Positions 54,318-63,124 of a stretch of DNA of 64,000 nucleotides are shown piece by piece. The stretch's first letter is position 1. Every line of letters begins with the position of its first letter. The notes beneath the pieces were generated by a model that made no database searches, had not been told where the DNA came from, and was given only the letters and a program-made list of their open reading frames with translations. The DNA is from Candidatus Rokuibacteriota bacterium (GTDB lineage Bacteria; Methylomirabilota; Methylomirabilia; Rokubacteriales; CSP1-6): NCBI GenBank assembly GCA_003220535.1, contig QHSU01000059.1:1-64000 (forward strand). Reading direction: 5' to 3'. A program made the position numbers and the translations under genes.

Positions 54318-56041
54318 TGACATCGCTCCGATCGATCCTCGTCTGGTGCACGCTCTTGTTGGTCGGACTCTCGCCCGCGGTGCTCCCGGCGCAGAGCCCG
54401 ATGAGCTACAGCTCCGTGACAGAGGGCCGACTCCTCAACCCCGAACCGCACAACTGGCTCATGTACCGGGGCAACTACTCCGGCTGGGGCTACAGTCCGC
54501 TCGACCAGATCACGCCGCAGAACGTCACGAAGCTCACGCCCGTCTGGACCCTCTCCACGGGCGTGAACGAGGGGCACCAGTCGCCGCCGATCGTCAACAA
54601 CGGGGTCATGTTCGTCTCGACACCTCAGGCGCAGGTCCTCGCTCTGAACGCCAAAACCGGTGACATCTTGTGGCGGTACAAGCGGGAGCTGCCCGAGGAT
54701 CTCCTGCAGCTTCACCCGACCAACCGGGGCGTCGGGCTCTGGGACAACAAGGTCTACGTCGCGACCGTTGACGCCCACGTGGTCGCGCTCGACGCCGCGA
54801 CCGGGAAGGTGGTGTGGGACAAGGTCGTCGACGATTGGAAGAAGGGCTACTACATGACCCTGGCGCCCCTGGTGGCCAAGGGCAAGGTCATGGTGGGCAC
54901 GTCCGGCGGCGAGCTCGGCGTGCGCGCGTACATCGCGGCGTTCGACGCCGGCACCGGTCAGGAGGTCTGGCGGACGTACACGATCCCCGGGCCGGGCGAG
55001 CCGGGCCACGACACGTGGAGTGGAGACGCGTGGAAGACCGGCGGCGTCTCGGTGTGGATCACCGGACACTACGATCCTCAGCTCAACCTGACGTTCTGGG
55101 GAACGGGCAATGCCGCTCCGTGGCCGGGTGACATGCATCCCGGCGACAACCTCTACTCCAGCTCGGTCATCGCGCTCGACGTGGAGACCGGCAAGATTCG
55201 CGGCCATCACCAGTACCACTGGAACGACTCGTGGGACTGGGACGAGGTCTCCACGCCGCTCCTCATCGACGTGCAGCGCGGCGGAAAGATGATCAAGAGC
55301 CTCGTGCATCCCGGTCGCAACGGCTACCTCTGGCTCCTCGAGCGTCGCGCCGACGGGATCGGGTTCGTGGACGCCAAGCCGTTCGTGAAGCAGGAAGTGT
55401 TCGCGAGCATCGACCCGAAAACGGGCCGGCCCGTCTACAATCCCGAGCAGAAGCCGACGGGCGGCAAATCGGTGACGTTCTGCCCCGGGTTGTGGGGCGG
55501 CAAGGACTGGCCGCCCGCCGCCTACAACCCCAAGACCGGCCTCGTCTACATTCCCGCCAACGACAACCACTGCAGCACGCTCGAGGGTAAGACGGAGCCG
55601 TACACACCCGGCAAGACGTACCTCGGCATCGACCGGCCCAAGACCACTCTGAGCCTGCGCCCGGGCGCTACGAGCATCGGCGAGGTGCAGGCCTGGAACA
55701 TGAACACCGGCCAGAAGGTGTGGACGCACGCGTTCAAGTGGCAGAACTGGGGCCCGGTGCTGACCACCGGCGGCGGCCTCGTCTTTTCCGGGGGCACGAA
55801 CGACCGGAAGTTCCGCGCCTTCGACGCGAAGACGGGCGCTGTGCTGTGGGAGTTCACGACCAATTCCGGTGTCACGGGAGTCCCGAGCTCCTTCGCCGTC
55901 GACGGCAAGCAGTACGTCGCCGTGCAGTCCGGCTGGGGTGTCGACGCGCAGCGCATGCAGGCGAGGCTCGACACTCACCTGGGCACCAAGACCGACGTGC
56001 CGCAGGGCGGAGTCGTCTGGGTCTTCGCGCTGGGGAACTAA
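54317..56041 (+). CDS. PQQ-dependent dehydrogenase (methanol/ethanol dehydrogenase family, lanthanide-type Asp pair)
   Basis: The 574-residue protein has a signal peptide (about 1-26) and eight-bladed PQQ propeller motifs such as ALNAKTGDILWRY and ALDAATGKVVWDK. SWDWDE places the catalytic Asp at 307 and a second Asp at 309, the pair seen in lanthanide-dependent XoxF-type enzymes. The vicinal Cys-Cys above PQQ found in many family members is absent; ELPEDLLQLHPTNRG occupies that region. The ATG follows AAGGAGG and overlaps the Rieske stop. The substrate is probably an alcohol or aldehyde. Confidence 0.87.
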   Translation: MTSLRSILVWCTLLLVGLSPAVLPAQSPMSYSSVTEGRLLNPEPHNWLMYRGNYSGWGYSPLDQITPQNVTKLTPVWTLSTGVNEGHQSPPIVNNGVMFVSTPQAQVLALNAKTGDILWRYKRELPEDLLQLHPTNRGVGLWDNKVYVATVDAHVVALDAATGKVVWDKVVDDWKKGYYMTLAPLVAKGKVMVGTSGGELGVRAYIAAFDAGTGQEVWRTYTIPGPGEPGHDTWSGDAWKTGGVSVWITGHYDPQLNLTFWGTGNAAPWPGDMHPGDNLYSSSVIALDVETGKIRGHHQYHWNDSWDWDEVSTPLLIDVQRGGKMIKSLVHPGRNGYLWLLERRADGIGFVDAKPFVKQEVFASIDPKTGRPVYNPEQKPTGGKSVTFCPGLWGGKDWPPAAYNPKTGLVYIPANDNHCSTLEGKTEPYTPGKTYLGIDRPKTTLSLRPGATSIGEVQAWNMNTGQKVWTHAFKWQNWGPVLTTGGGLVFSGGTNDRKFRAFDAKTGAVLWEFTTNSGVTGVPSSFAVDGKQYVAVQSGWGVDAQRMQARLDTHLGTKTDVPQGGVVWVFALGN

Positions 56042-56050
56042 CCAACATGG

Positions 56051-56244
56051 GGGGCCTCGAAGGGCCCCCCACGCCCCCCGGCGCTCGGAAACGCCCCGGG
56101 GGACCCGTGGCGCTCCTCGAAGTTGCGTGAGGGCTGGGGCCTCGAAGGGCCCCCCAAGCCCCCCGGCGTTCGGAAACGCCCCGGGGGACCCGTGGCGCTC
56201 CTCGAAATTGCGTGAGGGCTGGGGCCTCGAAGGGTCCCCAGGCC
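56051..56244. repeat. 85-bp tandem repeat, 2.3 copies
   Basis: Units start at 56051, 56136 and 56221, an exact 85-bp period. The third is a partial copy of about 24 bp. Each unit begins with the near-palindrome GGGGCCTCGAAGGGCCCCCC and contains CGGAAACGCCCCGGGGGACC and a CTCCTCGAA(G/A)TTGCGTGAG segment. The two full units differ at only a few bases. The array fills the 216-bp gap between the PQQ dehydrogenase and soxC-like genes, where it could form strong RNA stems affecting downstream expression. Confidence 0.85.
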
Positions 56245-56257
56245 TTAGGAGTCGAGC

Positions 56258-57523
56258 ATGGCGCGATGGAAGCGATCGAGTGACGGCCTGCCTCGCCGGG
56301 CGTTCCTGAAACAAGGTGTCGCGCTGCTCGGAGCGGGCGGTCTCGGGGCCGCTTCGGTCGCCGGGGCTGAAGCGGCGGGGCCGCCCGACTCGCCGCCGTG
56401 GATGAAGTCCCCTGGCGCGGGGATGAGCGAGTACGGCAGCCCGGCCAAGCACGAGGCTCACGTCAAGCGCACGGCCATCGCGTCGCGGCCCGGGACAACC
56501 GGCAGCGGAGCCTCGCGGACGCCGCTCGAGGCGCTCGACGGCATGATCACGCCGAGCGGCTTGCACTTCGAGCGTCACCACAGCGGCGTCCCCGACATCG
56601 ACCCTTCCCAGCATTGTCTCCTCATCCACGGGATGGTCCGGCGTCCTCTCCTGTTCACCGTCGAGGCGCTGATGCGCTATCCGCGGGTCTCGCGGATCCA
56701 CTTCCTCGAGTGCGCGGGCAACAGCGGGGTCATGTACAACCCGTCCCCGCCCAACCTGACGGCCGGGCAGACGCACGGCCTCGTGTCGTGCAGCGAGTGG
56801 ACGGGAGTGCCGTTGCGCTTGCTCCTCGAAGAAGCGGACGCCGACCCCAATGCCCCGTGGATTCTCGCCGAGGGTGCCGATGCCGCGGCCATGAGCCGCA
56901 GCGTGCCGATGGCCAAGGCAATGGACGACGCCCTCCTCGCGTTGTTCCAGAACGGCGAGCGTCTGCGCCCGGAGAACGGCTATCCCGTCCGCCTGTTCCT
57001 GCCGGGTTACGAGGGCAACATGAACGTGAAGTGGCTACGACGGATCAAAGTGTCGTCGACGCCGACGATGACGAAGGACGAGACCTCGCGCTACACAGAT
57101 CTTCAAGGGGACGGCAAGGCGCTCATGTTCACCTACCCGATGGAGGTGAAATCGCTGATCACGCGCCCGTCGCCCGGCATCGGGCTCTCGGGGCCCGGAC
57201 TCTACGAGATCTCCGGCATCGCGTGGTCGGGTAACGGCTCGATCGCGCGGGTGGAGGTGTCGACCGACGGTGGAAAGACGTGGGGCGCTGCGGCGCGCGC
57301 CACGCCGGTGCTGCCGCGGGCGATCACGCTCTTCCGCATGCCCTGGAAGTGGGACGGCCGCCCGACCGTGCTGAAGTCCCGCGCGACGGACGACACGGGC
57401 GCAGTCCAGCAGGAGCGTGACCGCTTCATCGCCGAGCACGGTGCCAACGCCATCTTCCACTACAACGCGATCCACGCCTGGGCCGTCCAGGCGAACGGCG
57501 AGGTGAAGCATGTCTACGCGTGA
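56258..57523 (+). CDS. soxC: SoxC-like sulfite dehydrogenase, molybdopterin subunit
   Basis: The 421-residue protein has a Tat-type leader (LPRRAFLKQGVALLG), GLHFERHHSGVPDIDP (a SoxC hallmark) and the molybdenum-ligating C152 in HFLECAGNS. A C-terminal dimerisation domain follows, with RVEVSTDGGKTW. The enzyme oxidises sulfur in sulfite or protein-bound sulfane form in the periplasm. The cytochrome partner gene overlaps its 3' end by 14 bp. No soxXYZAB genes are in the window, so it may act as a stand-alone sulfite dehydrogenase. Confidence 0.87.
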   Translation: MARWKRSSDGLPRRAFLKQGVALLGAGGLGAASVAGAEAAGPPDSPPWMKSPGAGMSEYGSPAKHEAHVKRTAIASRPGTTGSGASRTPLEALDGMITPSGLHFERHHSGVPDIDPSQHCLLIHGMVRRPLLFTVEALMRYPRVSRIHFLECAGNSGVMYNPSPPNLTAGQTHGLVSCSEWTGVPLRLLLEEADADPNAPWILAEGADAAAMSRSVPMAKAMDDALLALFQNGERLRPENGYPVRLFLPGYEGNMNVKWLRRIKVSSTPTMTKDETSRYTDLQGDGKALMFTYPMEVKSLITRPSPGIGLSGPGLYEISGIAWSGNGSIARVEVSTDGGKTWGAAARATPVLPRAITLFRMPWKWDGRPTVLKSRATDDTGAVQQERDRFIAEHGANAIFHYNAIHAWAVQANGEVKHVYA

Positions 57524-58052
57524 TCTCGCGTGGGTGCTGGTGTCGCTCGTCGTGGGCGGCTGCGCGGGCACGACCACGGTCGAGACGCCGAACCTCGGCC
57601 AGCCGGTGACAGCGGCGCAGATCGCCGGATGGGATATCAGCGTTCCGCCCGACGGCGTGGGCCTCCCACCCGGCCGCGGCACGGCCGCGCAGGGCGCTCC
57701 GGTATATGAAGCGAAGTGTCAGGCGTGCCACGGCACGAAGGGCGCGGGCCAGCCCAACGACCGGCTGGTCGGCGGGCACGGCACTCTCGCGAGCCAGGCG
57801 CCCGTGCGCACTGTCGGGAGCTACTGGCCGTACGCGACGACGGTCTTCGACTACGTGCGCCGGGCGATGCCGTACCAGCAGCCACAGTCGCTGACCGACA
57901 ACGAGGTGTACGCGGTGGTGGCCTACCTGCTGCAGCTCAACGGCATCATCGGCGAGACCGACGAGATGAACGCCCAGACCCTGCCCAAGGTGAAAATGCC
58001 GAATCGCGACAACTTCATCCTGGCCTATCCGACGAAGCCGCCGGCGCGGTGA
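57510..58052 (+). CDS. soxD: SoxD-like cytochrome c, predicted lipoprotein
   Basis: The 180-residue protein has a lipobox-like VVGGC (C18), a haem-c site CQACH (C70, C73, H74) and a likely axial Met in RRAMPYQQP. It is shorter than dihaem SoxD proteins and holds one haem. It overlaps the soxC-like gene by 14 bp and should accept its electrons. It converges with the alpha/beta hydrolase gene, leaving only 3 bp between the stops. Confidence 0.83.
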   Translation: MSTRDLAWVLVSLVVGGCAGTTTVETPNLGQPVTAAQIAGWDISVPPDGVGLPPGRGTAAQGAPVYEAKCQACHGTKGAGQPNDRLVGGHGTLASQAPVRTVGSYWPYATTVFDYVRRAMPYQQPQSLTDNEVYAVVAYLLQLNGIIGETDEMNAQTLPKVKMPNRDNFILAYPTKPPAR

Positions 58053-58055
58053 GAC

Positions 58056-60068
58056 CTATCGCCGCGAGGCCGGGGGAGCCGCCATCAGCCAGATCCAGTG
58101 ACGCTCGGCATGCTCCACGATGTGCGGGAGATCCTCGCCGAGGAGGAATCCCGATCGTGCGAGCGTCTCGGCCTGGCGTCTGACCAGCTCGAGATACCGT
58201 GTTCGATCGCCGTAGCGCTCGGTCACGCTCCCGCGCGGATCGCCGGTGCGCTCGCGCTCCGCGCGGTCGCGCGGAAGCGGGATCAGGGTTCCGTAGAAAT
58301 CCACGAGCTCGTCCGGGCTGGCCGAGCCTCCTCTGAGGCGCCACGGGGTGTAGGTGGCCAACGGGACCAGGAGCTCCAGGCTCCGGATCCCGCCTCGCTC
58401 GTTGCCATCGTCGTCCACCTGCGGGACACGAACGGGGAAGGGCTTACCGAGTCGCGGCGGCTCGAGCGTGATGACCCCTGCCGGCCAGCGTGGCCCGTAG
58501 TCGAGACGGTAAGCCTCGTGGGCGACCCGAGACCATCGCACGCCGGGAATCGCGGGAGCTCGCACGCGATCCACGGCGACGAGCGTGCCGGTATCGAGGC
58601 GGGGGTAGGCGCTCGACGGTGGCTCGCGTCCGTCGCGCACCCACTCCACCAGCCGCGTCAAGAGCGATCGCAGCACAGGCCGAAAATCCAGGGGATTGCC
58701 GCGATACGTCGCGACTCCGTCGGAGCGGTCGGACACGGGCGGCCAGTCCACCACGAAGTGCTGTCCGCCCGCGAGATGGTAAATGCGCTCGTTGGCGGAC
58801 GGCTCGACGTCGGCGTCCCCGCCCGGCGTCGTGTGGATCAGCGAAGCGGCGCGGCCCCAGTACTCGTAGCCTGTATTGGTGAAGAAGACTCTCGGCAGGT
58901 GTGTCTCGTGGGCGAACAACCCGTCGGACATCCCCGTCTCCGGGTCGCGCTGACTGCGACCGCTGAACGGATAGAGGTCGGTCGGATAGAAGAACGCGGA
59001 GAACCGGTGGGCGTCGCGTGAGGGTTGCGCGAATCGGTGGTTGAAGCTGCCACGCCCGGCGCCGGCAGTGTGCACGAAGAGGCCGTCGAATACGGTGCGG
59101 CCCGCCTCGTCGGTGTTGAAGCCCTGGTAGACGAAATGTCGCAGGAACCGGCCCGTTTGCGAGATGCCGAGGCCAATACCCCAGCGAACGGGGAAGGGGC
59201 TGGACGCGTCGTATTTGCCGTACGACATCATGTCCCGCACCGCGGCGAGGCCGAGGCCGACGACGACCGGGTCTCGCGCGCGATAGACCAGCTCGTAGAT
59301 CCGGCCGGGCTCGAAGCCCCCGGCGTGAGCGATCCGCGACCCACCGTCCACGAAGCGCCACTGATCGCGCGGCACGACGCGGCGGGTCGCCAGCCGGCCG
59401 TCGCGCTCGGTCAGCACGTTGTCGGGATGCTCGCTGTCGGCGACAGGATACGGCCGGTGGTCACGGTGGCCGAGCGGCAGCGAGGCGACGCGTTCGTCCG
59501 CCGTCCAGTCGCAGCGAACGACGCCCTCGAGGTGGCGACCACCATCGGTCGCGACGGGCGCGTCCAGACGCAGGACGCGGTCGCGGGGTGGAACGTCGAC
59601 CTGCCATCCCACCCAGATCAACGTGAGACCGAGCCTCAAAGGAAGCGCGTCGCCAAACTCGGCCTCGGCAGCCGGGTCTCCGCTCCACTCCGCGCGCGCG
59701 AAGTAGGGCAGCACGGCCTTTCCACCGCGGTTGGAGACCTCGAGGAGCGCGACCGCGCGCTCACGCGGCATCGCTTTCGGGCGCAAGACCATGAAATTCG
59801 CGGTCGCGCGGACGCGCCCGCCTGGGTCCCGCGGCGCGCGTTGGAGGTCGACGATGCGCGCATTGGCGGGGCTGGTCGGGTCCAGCGCGAACTCGACGGT
59901 GCCGACCAGCTTCTCGTAGCCGCCCACCGCTCCGAATGGTCGCCCGTCGAGCACGTCCTGGCGCGATTGGACGGTGAGGCGGCTGACGGTCGCCGAGGCC
60001 GGAGCCGCGATCATCGATATCAGGCTGGCCAGGCCCAGCAACATCGAGGCCCGACGGCACGCCATCAT
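58056..60068 (-). CDS. large exported alpha/beta hydrolase domain protein (Abhydrolase_10-like)
   Basis: The 670-residue protein has a signal peptide (about 1-26) and a long N-terminal beta-rich region (SRQDVLDGRPFGAVGGYEKL). A hydrolase core has a nucleophile candidate Ser in IGLGISQTGRFLRHFVY and a His late in the protein. This matches the 'alpha/beta hydrolase domain-containing' family of large secreted proteins; the substrate is unknown. It is last in a three-gene minus-strand unit after the PQQ-cupredoxin and thioredoxin-fold genes. ATG 60068 and ATG 60065 are equivalent starts. Confidence 0.8.
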   Translation of the reverse strand: MMACRRASMLLGLASLISMIAAPASATVSRLTVQSRQDVLDGRPFGAVGGYEKLVGTVEFALDPTSPANARIVDLQRAPRDPGGRVRATANFMVLRPKAMPRERAVALLEVSNRGGKAVLPYFARAEWSGDPAAEAEFGDALPLRLGLTLIWVGWQVDVPPRDRVLRLDAPVATDGGRHLEGVVRCDWTADERVASLPLGHRDHRPYPVADSEHPDNVLTERDGRLATRRVVPRDQWRFVDGGSRIAHAGGFEPGRIYELVYRARDPVVVGLGLAAVRDMMSYGKYDASSPFPVRWGIGLGISQTGRFLRHFVYQGFNTDEAGRTVFDGLFVHTAGAGRGSFNHRFAQPSRDAHRFSAFFYPTDLYPFSGRSQRDPETGMSDGLFAHETHLPRVFFTNTGYEYWGRAASLIHTTPGGDADVEPSANERIYHLAGGQHFVVDWPPVSDRSDGVATYRGNPLDFRPVLRSLLTRLVEWVRDGREPPSSAYPRLDTGTLVAVDRVRAPAIPGVRWSRVAHEAYRLDYGPRWPAGVITLEPPRLGKPFPVRVPQVDDDGNERGGIRSLELLVPLATYTPWRLRGGSASPDELVDFYGTLIPLPRDRAERERTGDPRGSVTERYGDRTRYLELVRRQAETLARSGFLLGEDLPHIVEHAERHWIWLMAAPPASRR

Positions 60069-60099
60069 AATAACGTAGAGGGCTCCGACTCGGTGCGCG

Positions 60100-61068
60100 T
60101 CACTCCAGCGCCAGCACTTGCCGCAAGGCCGCCTCGACCTCGCGCCGGGTCGTCAGACCCTCGAATCTGGCTCGGACCATCCCCCGACCGTCCACCACGA
60201 AGATCCACGGCTCGGATCGCAGATTCCACTCCTCGACCGCCGGCGAAAACTGCTGGGCGCCGGCCTGCCAGATCTCTTGATGGATGAAGACGACCCGATC
60301 ACCGTAGGTCGGGATCAGTGTCCGCACGACATCCACGACGGGCCCGCACACCCGGCTGGTACAGTATCTCGGCGTCGCGAAGACGATCACCTGGGGCTTG
60401 CCCTGCGCGATCGCGTCGGCGATGCGATGCTGGTGCAATCGAGGATCCGGCGGCTCACTCGAATCGATCGTCCTCAGATCGTTGACGTCACTGGCCACGA
60501 GATTGCGACTTCGCGGGGCCGGCATCCCGACCGTTGGGGTGCGGGCATCCGCGAGGGCCTGGACCGTCAATCGCGCGGCGTCGATGGGATCGTCACCCTG
60601 CCGCGCGAGGATCTCGACGCCCCAGGGGCCGGGACGCGTGAAGCGCACGTGAGCGACGAAGACGCCCTGTACGTCGGTCTCGCCGCTGTGGACGTGGCGC
60701 GTACCGTCGGGGTGAATGTGCACGTGCTTGCCCTGCTCGACGACCTCCAGCTTGTGGTAGAGGGCTGGCGCTTCCGCCGTGAGGCGCGGCGGCTCGTCGC
60801 GGAGATCGTAGATCCGTACGGCGACGCTCGCGGCGTCGACGAGTGTGCGGCCCTTCATGAGTCCGAACGCGAATCGATTCTGGCCGACCACCAGCTCCGA
60901 GGTCGTGATCAGGACCTGCAGCGCTTCGGTCGGCAGGGGAGCGGGCTCGCTCGCCGCCGCCCCGTCACGGTGGGCAGAGCCCACCGTGACGAGCAGCCCC
61001 AGCGCGACCACACCCGAGACGATGGACCGACGCCGGCTGACCCCCCAGCTCCGCGCCCTACTCCACAA
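60100..61068 (-). CDS. membrane-anchored or exported protein with His-rich motif and C-terminal thioredoxin-like domain
   Basis: The protein of about 322 residues has an N-terminal hydrophobic segment (about 15-32) and a beta-sandwich-like middle with HVHIHPDGTRHVH (115-127), a potential metal site. The C-terminal thioredoxin fold has the pair C236/C241 in PRYCTSRVCGPV. The arrangement recalls Sco-like copper-handling or redoxin proteins. The start is uncertain: TTG at 61068 overlaps the preceding stop by 11 bp and gives a clean export signal. It follows a PQQ dehydrogenase with a copper domain, so delivery of copper or reductant to that domain is a plausible role. Confidence 0.7.
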   Translation of the reverse strand: MWSRARSWGVSRRRSIVSGVVALGLLVTVGSAHRDGAAASEPAPLPTEALQVLITTSELVVGQNRFAFGLMKGRTLVDAASVAVRIYDLRDEPPRLTAEAPALYHKLEVVEQGKHVHIHPDGTRHVHSGETDVQGVFVAHVRFTRPGPWGVEILARQGDDPIDAARLTVQALADARTPTVGMPAPRSRNLVASDVNDLRTIDSSEPPDPRLHQHRIADAIAQGKPQVIVFATPRYCTSRVCGPVVDVVRTLIPTYGDRVVFIHQEIWQAGAQQFSPAVEEWNLRSEPWIFVVDGRGMVRARFEGLTTRREVEAALRQVLALE

Positions 61069-63124
61069 TGACCTGCCCGTACTGCCAGGGGTGGGGCAGA
61101 CAGATGTAGTAGTAGTTGCCTGGCTGAGCGAAGGTGATCGCCTTCGAGCCGCCCTTGACCAGGACGCCGGTGTCCCACTTGCCCCGGTCCAGCGAGGTCG
61201 CCGAGTGTGGGAGATCACCCACGTTGGTGAAGGTCACCGTGCTTCCCGCTTTGATGCGAATGCGGGCCGGCCCGAAGCTGTACTCCACGTTGTTCGCACC
61301 GATCCTGACGGTGTCGACGTCCGCGAGGATCGGCCCGGTCGGCCCGGCGACCGTCGCCGGTGGCGGTGGCGGCCACAGCGGACCGACCTGTCCCTTCAAC
61401 GAGAACGCCCACACCGCGTCGCCGTAGGCGCTGCCCTGGAGCTGGTTGCCGCCCGTGGCGATGGCGACGTACTGCTCGCCGTCCACTTCGTAGACCACGG
61501 GAGGCGCGTCGGCGCCGAAGCCGGTCTGAAACCGCCACAGCTCCTTACCGGTCTTGGCGTCGAGCGCGAGGAAGTTGCCGTCGGGCTCGCCGCGGAAGAC
61601 CAGGCCGCCGGCCGTGACGGTCGAGCCGCCGCCGCCGCCGATGCGGTAGGGTGTCTTGTGCTGCCACGCGATCTTGTTCGTCTTGCTGTCGATCGCCGTG
61701 AACGTCCCGCTCATCGGTGAGCCGATCGGCGCTGACTGGCTGCCACCGGTGTAGCGCAGCCCAAGCACGAACTTGTCACCGAAGCGCGTGAACGCGCTCG
61801 TGCGGATCGTGCCCGGGACATAGAAGTAGCCGGTGTCGGGGCTGTACGGAACCGGCGACCAGTTCGTGCCACCGACCCCCGACGGCTGCATCAGCACGGG
61901 GGTCTCCCAGAAGGTGTCGAAGATGCAGCCGGCTTTCTCGTAGCCGGGCAGGAGCTCGGCGCACTGGGGCACGGTCGCGTCGCCGAGCGGGATCGGCTGG
62001 GTCTTGGCAGTCTTCTGACGGGGGTCCTGGGGCACCGGGCGCTCCTCGATCCCGATCAAGGGCTTGCCGTTCGTACGGTCCAGGATATAGACCCAACCCG
62101 TGCGGCCCGCTTCGGCGATCCCTTTGCGCGGCTGGCCGTTGATGACGGTGTCGAAGAGAACGACTGGGCTCGCCGCGTCGTAGTCCCAGATGTCGTGGTG
62201 CACCTGCTGGAAGTGCCAGGCGTACTCGCCGGTCTTGGCCTTCAGGGCGATCATCGAGGCGCAGAAGAGGTTGTCGCCCTCGCGCATCGACCCGTCGTAA
62301 TCCGGCCCGCAGTTGCCGGCGACGAAATAGATGAGCCCGAGGTCGGGATCGAGGGCGGGCGTATTCCAGATCGTGGCGCCGCCTCGCATCGAGTGATCCG
62401 TGCCGGGTGGCCATGTGTCGCTGCCGAACTCGCCGGGCCCCGGCAGCGTGTACCATCGCCACAGGATCGCGCCGGACTTGGCGTCCAGGGCGGTCAGTCG
62501 ACCGCGCACACCGAACTCTCCGCCGGCGATGCCGCTGTAGACGATGCCATCGTAGTAGAGCGGCGCGCTGGTGATCGTGTAGCCGTTCTCCCACTTCTCG
62601 ATGGGGGTCTTCCACGCCACCTTCCCCGTCTTCATGTTCAGGGCGACGACGTTGGCGTCGAGCTGGCCGAGGTAGATCAGCCCTTCGCCCAGCGCGAGGC
62701 CACGGTTGACCCAGCCGCAGCACGCGGTCGAGATCTTCTGGTCGATGCCGGACCAGTATTCCCACAGGATCTCGCCGGTCTTCGCGTTGAGGGCGAAGAC
62801 GTCGTCGTTGCCGGTGACGACGTACATGATGCCGTCCTTGATGAGCGGCGACGCCTCGAAGGAATATTTGCCGCCGGATCCGGAGCCCTTGAGGCGAGTC
62901 ATCCAGGCTCCCTTGAGCTGCTTGACGTTGGTCGTGTTGACCTGCGTCAGGGTGGAATAGCGCTGGTTGGTCAGGTTGCCGCCGTTCGTGATCCAGTCCT
63001 TGCCGACCGGGCTCCGGAGCAGGCGGTCGATCTCCGGGTCAGCCGCCAGCCCCGGACCGACCATGAGGAACAGGAAGCTCAGCGTCGTCACGACCGCGAC
63101 CAGTCGCCGCCCGTGGTACCGCAT
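61058..63124 (-). CDS. PQQ-dependent dehydrogenase fused to an amicyanin-like cupredoxin domain
   Basis: The 688-residue protein has a signal peptide (about 1-28) and a PQQ propeller with the vicinal C135-C136 and the lanthanide-type Asp pair D314/D316 (HHDIWDYD). A Pro-rich linker (about 574-585) leads to a C-terminal cupredoxin of about 95 residues. The type-1 copper site reads PHSAT (first His) and C675-L-P-H678-P-W-Q681, so Gln replaces the axial Met of amicyanin's CxxHxxM. The enzyme carries its own copper electron acceptor. The ATG at 63124 follows GGGGAGGCGACAC. Confidence 0.88.
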   Translation of the reverse strand: MRYHGRRLVAVVTTLSFLFLMVGPGLAADPEIDRLLRSPVGKDWITNGGNLTNQRYSTLTQVNTTNVKQLKGAWMTRLKGSGSGGKYSFEASPLIKDGIMYVVTGNDDVFALNAKTGEILWEYWSGIDQKISTACCGWVNRGLALGEGLIYLGQLDANVVALNMKTGKVAWKTPIEKWENGYTITSAPLYYDGIVYSGIAGGEFGVRGRLTALDAKSGAILWRWYTLPGPGEFGSDTWPPGTDHSMRGGATIWNTPALDPDLGLIYFVAGNCGPDYDGSMREGDNLFCASMIALKAKTGEYAWHFQQVHHDIWDYDAASPVVLFDTVINGQPRKGIAEAGRTGWVYILDRTNGKPLIGIEERPVPQDPRQKTAKTQPIPLGDATVPQCAELLPGYEKAGCIFDTFWETPVLMQPSGVGGTNWSPVPYSPDTGYFYVPGTIRTSAFTRFGDKFVLGLRYTGGSQSAPIGSPMSGTFTAIDSKTNKIAWQHKTPYRIGGGGGSTVTAGGLVFRGEPDGNFLALDAKTGKELWRFQTGFGADAPPVVYEVDGEQYVAIATGGNQLQGSAYGDAVWAFSLKGQVGPLWPPPPPATVAGPTGPILADVDTVRIGANNVEYSFGPARIRIKAGSTVTFTNVGDLPHSATSLDRGKWDTGVLVKGGSKAITFAQPGNYYYICLPHPWQYGQVIVE

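Noticed and set aside
56051..56244. CRISPR array
   Set aside because: The 85-bp units are directly adjacent with no unique spacers, and there are no cas genes.
54164..56776. 870-codon open frame on the minus strand
   Set aside because: It lies antisense to the Rieske, PQQ dehydrogenase and soxC genes. Its composition is that of a GC-rich shadow frame and it has no recognisable motif.
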